Assembly: GCA_018266075.1 (NCBI GenBank)
Contig: JAFEBB010000030.1
Coordinates: 1 to 64,000 of the forward strand
Direction of reading: 5' to 3'
Length of the DNA stretch: 64,000 nucleotides
Source: Deltaproteobacteria bacterium
GTDB lineage: Bacteria > Myxococcota > Myxococcia > Myxococcales > SZAS-1
Of the stretch, positions 63,703 through 64,000 are shown piece by piece. The position numbers and the translations under genes were made by a program. The stretch's first letter is position 1. Each line of letters starts with the position of its first letter. The notes below the pieces were generated by a model that was not told the origin of the DNA, made no database searches, and was given only the letters and a program-made list of their open reading frames with translations.

Positions 63703-64000
63703 GGCGCTGCCCCGGCGAACGCGACGCTGAGCACCACGCCCTCGCCTTCTGCGCGCGCGCTCAGCTCGGCGCCGTGTCGACGCGCGATGCGCCGCGCCAG
63801 TCGCAGCGCCGCGCCCGGCATCCCCGGCGGCGGCGACGAGGGATCCACCGGCGGACACGGCGTGGCGCGCAGCTCGAGCGTGGCGCCGTCGTTGGTGTCG
63901 CGCACGTTCGCCTCGAGGGTCGCAGCGGGGCTCAGGCCGCGAACCAGCTCCTGAAGCCAATGGATGAGCGCCGCCGCCTCGCCTGCGTCCGCGCTGACCT
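63699..64000 (-). CDS. Sensor histidine kinase, C-terminal part
   Basis: Open to the right edge; 99 residues visible. GMPGAALRLARRIARRHGAELSA and VVLSVAFAG fit the end of a HATPase_c domain. The expected G2 box is partly replaced by PPPGMPG. The rest is outside the window. Confidence 0.7.
   Translation of the reverse strand, partial: VSADAGEAAALIHWLQELVRGLSPAATLEANVRDTNDGATLELRATPCPPVDPSSPPPGMPGAALRLARRIARRHGAELSARAEGEGVVLSVAFAGAAP

Overview
The window is a high-GC bacterial chromosome segment, and its content points to the Myxococcota. The evidence is an alternative complex III / A2-type cytochrome oxidase supercluster, a secreted sedolisin ending in a MYXO-CTERM-like sorting tail, many lipoproteins with Gly/Ser/Thr tethers, a lysine/alanine-rich H1-like protein tail, and a tmRNA with the tag ANDNVDFALAA. 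Codon third positions are almost all G or C, so long spurious antisense frames are common. I saw no insertion sequence, prophage, CRISPR array, rRNA or tRNA. No gap between genes exceeds 300 bases.

Layout. 1-1314: a cut-off secreted protein and egtD (ergothioneine pathway). 1598-14170: one head-to-tail respiratory cluster, actABCDEF, a small membrane protein, a SCO copper chaperone, then coxBACD. This gives a quinol-to-oxygen chain: ACIII oxidises quinol, its haems pass electrons to the cytochrome c domain fused to CoxB, and then to the oxidase. 14328-20211: envelope genes (two tethered lipoproteins, an SDR, an EI24/CysZ-like membrane protein, a 16-residue-repeat solenoid protein, a membrane-anchored unknown). 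20337-25724: ahcY, then a divergent HxlR regulator / SDR / DHA2 efflux pump unit with visible operators, then a desaturase. 25675-27941: a two-domain macro-like plus deoxyribosyltransferase/TIR-like protein, a tiny membrane protein and an AraC-type regulator, all on the minus strand.

28105-32406 is a translationally coupled run of unknown genes ending in a large lipoprotein that combines a zinc-peptidase domain, a beta-propeller and an outer-membrane barrel. 32473-33839 holds three micro-proteins sharing a C-X2-C-X22-25-H-X4-H motif around an ETFB-type lysine methyltransferase. 33930-37468 is a tandem DUF4139 pair. 37577-38595 is an HTH-receiver regulator convergent with ssrA (tmRNA), with a shared hairpin terminator between them. 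38871-46126 holds transport and sensing genes (MFS, MscS-cNMP channel), a ferredoxin, an SRPBCC protein with an H1-like tail, methyltransferases and YebC.

46186-53117: the sedolisin, an Nfu iron-sulfur carrier, an ArsR-SRPBCC-NTF2 operon with an operator between -35 and -10, and small membrane and DUF4397 proteins. 53264-64000: a HAD hydrolase, an alkylglycerol-monooxygenase-like hydroxylase, secreted unknowns, a hybrid PAS histidine kinase, an SF1B helicase, a lipoprotein, and a response regulator with its cut-off kinase.

The best candidates for undescribed biology are the macro-like/deoxyribosyltransferase-like protein (25675-26634), the trio of CCHH micro-proteins (32473-33839), the 16-residue solenoid (18270-19439), the peptidase-propeller-barrel lipoprotein (29551-32406), and several compact regulatory elements. 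No complete known defence system was seen.
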